A stretch of DNA of 64,000 nt, taken from the NCBI GenBank assembly GCA_029817715.1, contig JARUPY010000536.1, positions 310,001 through 374,000 on the forward strand, given 5' to 3'. How positions within the stretch are numbered: the first letter of the stretch is position 1; the number at the start of each line of letters is the position of its first letter. The DNA is from Melastoma dodecandrum (lineage: Eukaryota > Streptophyta > Magnoliopsida > Myrtales > Melastomataceae). The notes beneath the pieces were generated by a model, which had not been told where the DNA came from, made no database searches, and saw only the letters and a list, made by a program, of their open reading frames with translations. Positions 62,182 through 64,000 of this stretch are shown here, piece by piece. The translations under genes were made by a program, and so were the position numbers.

Positions 62182-63708
62182 GTGGCGCTCAGTCCGCGTC
62201 TCGAGTTCAGGCAAGGTCAAAGCCTCGTCATCACGCCGCAGCTGCAGCAGGCCATCAAGCTGCTGCAGCTCTCCAACCTCGAGCTCGACGCCTTCGTCGA
62301 GGCCGAGCTGGAGCGTAACCCGCTGCTCGCGCGCGAGGAGCCGGACGAAGCCGACCCCGCGCCCCATGACGACTCCCCGCCCGTGGGCGAGGCGGAGACG
62401 CTGGCCATGAGCGCGCCCGGCGGCGCGGTCGAGTCCGACCTCGACGCCCGCCACGACGACGTCTACGCCGACGCCTCCCCCGGCGACCGGGCCTGCGGCG
62501 ACGCCGCCCCGGTCGAAGGCGCCGACGCCGGCGGCGTGGTGGACTGGTCCAAGGCCTCCAAGGGCGGCGGCTTCGACGACGACGGCGAGGGCATGGACGC
62601 CAACCTGCGCCGCGAGCTCACCCTGCAGGAGCACCTGGAGGCGCAGATCGCCATCCTCGGCCTGGTGGGAGCGGACGCGGCGATCGCCTCCGTCCTGACC
62701 GACGCGGTGGACGAGGGCGGCTACCTGCGCGCCGACGTCGAAGAGGTGGCCGAGCGCCTCGGCTGCCCGGCGGAGCGGGTGTCGGGCGTGCTGACCCGGC
62801 TGCAGGGGCTGGACCCCACCGGCGTCTACGCCCGCGACGTGCGCGAATGCCTGATGCTGCAGCTGAAGGAGCGCGACCGCCTCGATCCCGCCATGCAGGC
62901 CCTGCTCGACAACCTGCCGCTCTTGGCCCGGCGCGACCTGCCGGCGCTGCGCAAGCTGTGCGGCGTGGACGACGAGGACCTGCGCGAGATGATGGCCGAG
63001 GTGCGGGCCCTGACGCCCCGCCCCGGCGCGGCCTTCGGCGGGGGCGAGCCCGCCCAGCCGGTGGTGCCGGACGTCTTCGTGCGCGAGGACGGGCTCGGCC
63101 TGTGGCGGGTGGACCTGAACAGCGACACCCTGCCCAAGGTGCTGGTAGACCGCCGCTATCACGCCCGGGTGTCCACCGGGGCGCGCACCGAGGCGGAGAA
63201 GACCTTCGTCGCCGACTGCCATGCCCAGGCCAACTGGCTGGTGAAGAGCCTGGACCAGCGCGTCCGCACCATCCTGAAGGTCTCCACCGAGATCGTGCGC
63301 CAGCAGGACGGCTTCCTGGCCCTGGGGGTGGAGCACCTGCGCCCGCTGAACCTGAAGACCGTCGCCGACGCCATCGGCATGCACGAGTCTACCGTCAGCC
63401 GGGTGACCTCGAACAAATACATCGCCACTCCGCGGGGCGTGTTCGAGATGAAGTTCTTCTTCACCTCCGCCCTGGCGTCCACCGACGGGGGCGAGGCGCA
63501 TTCGGCCGAGAGCGTGCGCCACCGCATCCGCAACCTGATCGACGGCGAGCAGGACAGCCGCGACGGCGTCCTGTCCGACGACCGGATCGTGGAGATCCTC
63601 AAGGAGACCGGCATTGAGATCGCCCGCCGCACGGTGGCCAAGTACCGCGAGGCGATGCGCATTCCCTCGTCCGTGGAGCGGCGCCGCCTGGCGATGGCGG
63701 TGGGCTGA
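62182..63708 (+). CDS. rpoN: RNA polymerase sigma-54 factor
   Basis: 508-residue alternative sigma factor needing enhancer-binding activators; in Caulobacterales it drives flagellar, pilus and stalk genes. Region I is Gln/Leu-rich (RLEFRQGQSLVITPQLQQAIKLLQLSNLELDAFVEAELERNPLL), region II is acidic (about 55-130), and region III has the core-binding part, a helix-turn-helix (LKTVADAIGMHESTVSRVTSNKYIATPRGVFEMKFFF) and the RpoN box ARRTVAKYREA near the C-terminus. The start is the GTG at 62182. It is followed at 140 bp by the hibernation factor gene, the usual order. Confidence 0.97.
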   Translation: MALSPRLEFRQGQSLVITPQLQQAIKLLQLSNLELDAFVEAELERNPLLAREEPDEADPAPHDDSPPVGEAETLAMSAPGGAVESDLDARHDDVYADASPGDRACGDAAPVEGADAGGVVDWSKASKGGGFDDDGEGMDANLRRELTLQEHLEAQIAILGLVGADAAIASVLTDAVDEGGYLRADVEEVAERLGCPAERVSGVLTRLQGLDPTGVYARDVRECLMLQLKERDRLDPAMQALLDNLPLLARRDLPALRKLCGVDDEDLREMMAEVRALTPRPGAAFGGGEPAQPVVPDVFVREDGLGLWRVDLNSDTLPKVLVDRRYHARVSTGARTEAEKTFVADCHAQANWLVKSLDQRVRTILKVSTEIVRQQDGFLALGVEHLRPLNLKTVADAIGMHESTVSRVTSNKYIATPRGVFEMKFFFTSALASTDGGEAHSAESVRHRIRNLIDGEQDSRDGVLSDDRIVEILKETGIEIARRTVAKYREAMRIPSSVERRRLAMAVG

Positions 63709-63848
63709 GCGTTCAGGGATTCTCGCCCCGCTCCGTGCGGAAACGGGCTTGATTCGGCTCTGAACTTCGGCGTCTGATGGGACGTTAGCCTCTGCTGTGG
63801 GGCGACGTTCCGCCGCCCCGCAAGCTTCTCAGCTTACGGACGGACGCG

Positions 63849-64000
63849 AATGGCTTCTACCAACGGCACCCCCCAGAACCCGGCCCTGGTCCCGCTGAAC
63901 GTGGCGGTTTCGGGTCGCCACATGGCGGTCGGCGAGGCGCTGCGAACCCGGATCACCGACGAGCTGAACGCCGGCATCGGGAAATACTTCGAGCGGGGCG
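63849..64000 (+). CDS. hpf: Ribosome hibernation promoting factor (partial, runs off right edge)
   Basis: The first 50 codons are visible: after an N-terminal extension (MASTNGTPQNPALVP) comes LNVAVSGRHMAVGEALRTRI, TDELNAGIGKYFERG, the beginning of the HPF/YfiA sigma-54 modulation domain. The protein dimerises 70S ribosomes in stationary phase. Its position right after rpoN supports the call. The 140-bp gap before it holds a GGGGCG/CGCCCC hairpin at about 63799-63820 and no gene. Confidence 0.85.

Noticed and set aside
1..64000. tRNA, rRNA, transposase, integrase or prophage genes
   Set aside because: None was recognised on either strand by reading intergenic sequence and the predicted proteins. 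A covariance-model scan could still find a small RNA that I missed.

Overview
This 64 kb window is a very GC-rich chromosomal segment of an alphaproteobacterium, most likely of the family Caulobacteraceae (Phenylobacterium/Caulobacter/Brevundimonas group). The evidence is the gene orders (ftsE-ftsX-ydcF-plsC, rsmE-gshA, rpoN-hpf), a UrcA-family protein, a DUF6481 protein, a Flp pilin gene with a CtrA-like box, and frequent GTG starts with 4-nt gene overlaps. No rRNA, tRNA, CRISPR array, prophage or insertion sequence was recognised. Most of the window is housekeeping. It begins inside ffh (minus strand) and ends inside a ribosome hibernation factor gene (plus strand).

Region by region: 1-9.4 kb holds ffh, two small proteins, a hybrid histidine kinase, a 2-hydroxyacid dehydrogenase, an orphan NrtD/SsuB-type ABC ATPase beside a DUF72 gene, and an orphan BrnA-type antitoxin. 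9.4-14 kb holds the agmatine-to-putrescine pair aguA-aguB and a less GC-rich TonB-dependent receptor. 14-17 kb holds a single-domain response regulator, a serine-hydrolase-fold protein whose catalytic motifs are degenerate, and hisC. 17-23.5 kb holds chaC, an mscS channel, the ftsE-ftsX-ydcF-plsC operon, a zinc-ribbon protein and a phosphoribosyltransferase. 24-29.2 kb is one tightly spaced minus-strand run, fabA-fabB-purU-mtnA-GT61. 29.4-34.8 kb holds acs, an SMP-30 protein, rsmE and a glutamate-cysteine ligase. 34.8-35.7 kb is a non-coding array of about four 198-bp tandem units.

35.7-43.7 kb holds tldD, a Flp pilin, an ABC exporter whose permease is fused to an M1 peptidase, and a haem-oxygenase-like diiron protein. 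43.7-48.5 kb holds purA, a PagL-like lipid A deacylase, purH under a ZTP riboswitch, and a luciferase-like oxidoreductase. 48.7-54.3 kb holds a lone lycopene cyclase, an Hpt protein, two glycosyltransferases, infC with a probable AUU start, and gluQ. 54.4-64 kb holds an EamA transporter, a DJ-1/PfpI protein, queA-tgt, two lipoproteins, coaBC-dut, rpoN and the start of hpf.

The most unusual signals are repetitive and regulatory rather than one obvious new gene system: a family of 48-bp dispersed palindromes (three copies), two long inverted repeats at convergent gene ends, the 198-bp array with MITE-like ends, and recurrent in-frame 15-bp tandem repeats inside at least four unrelated genes. 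Protein-level oddities are a tRNA-guanine transglycosylase lacking two of the usual zinc cysteines, a serine hydrolase lacking the motif Lys and Tyr, and a lipoprotein resembling the C-terminal domain of polymorphic toxins. All functional calls come from reading motifs; no database search was run.
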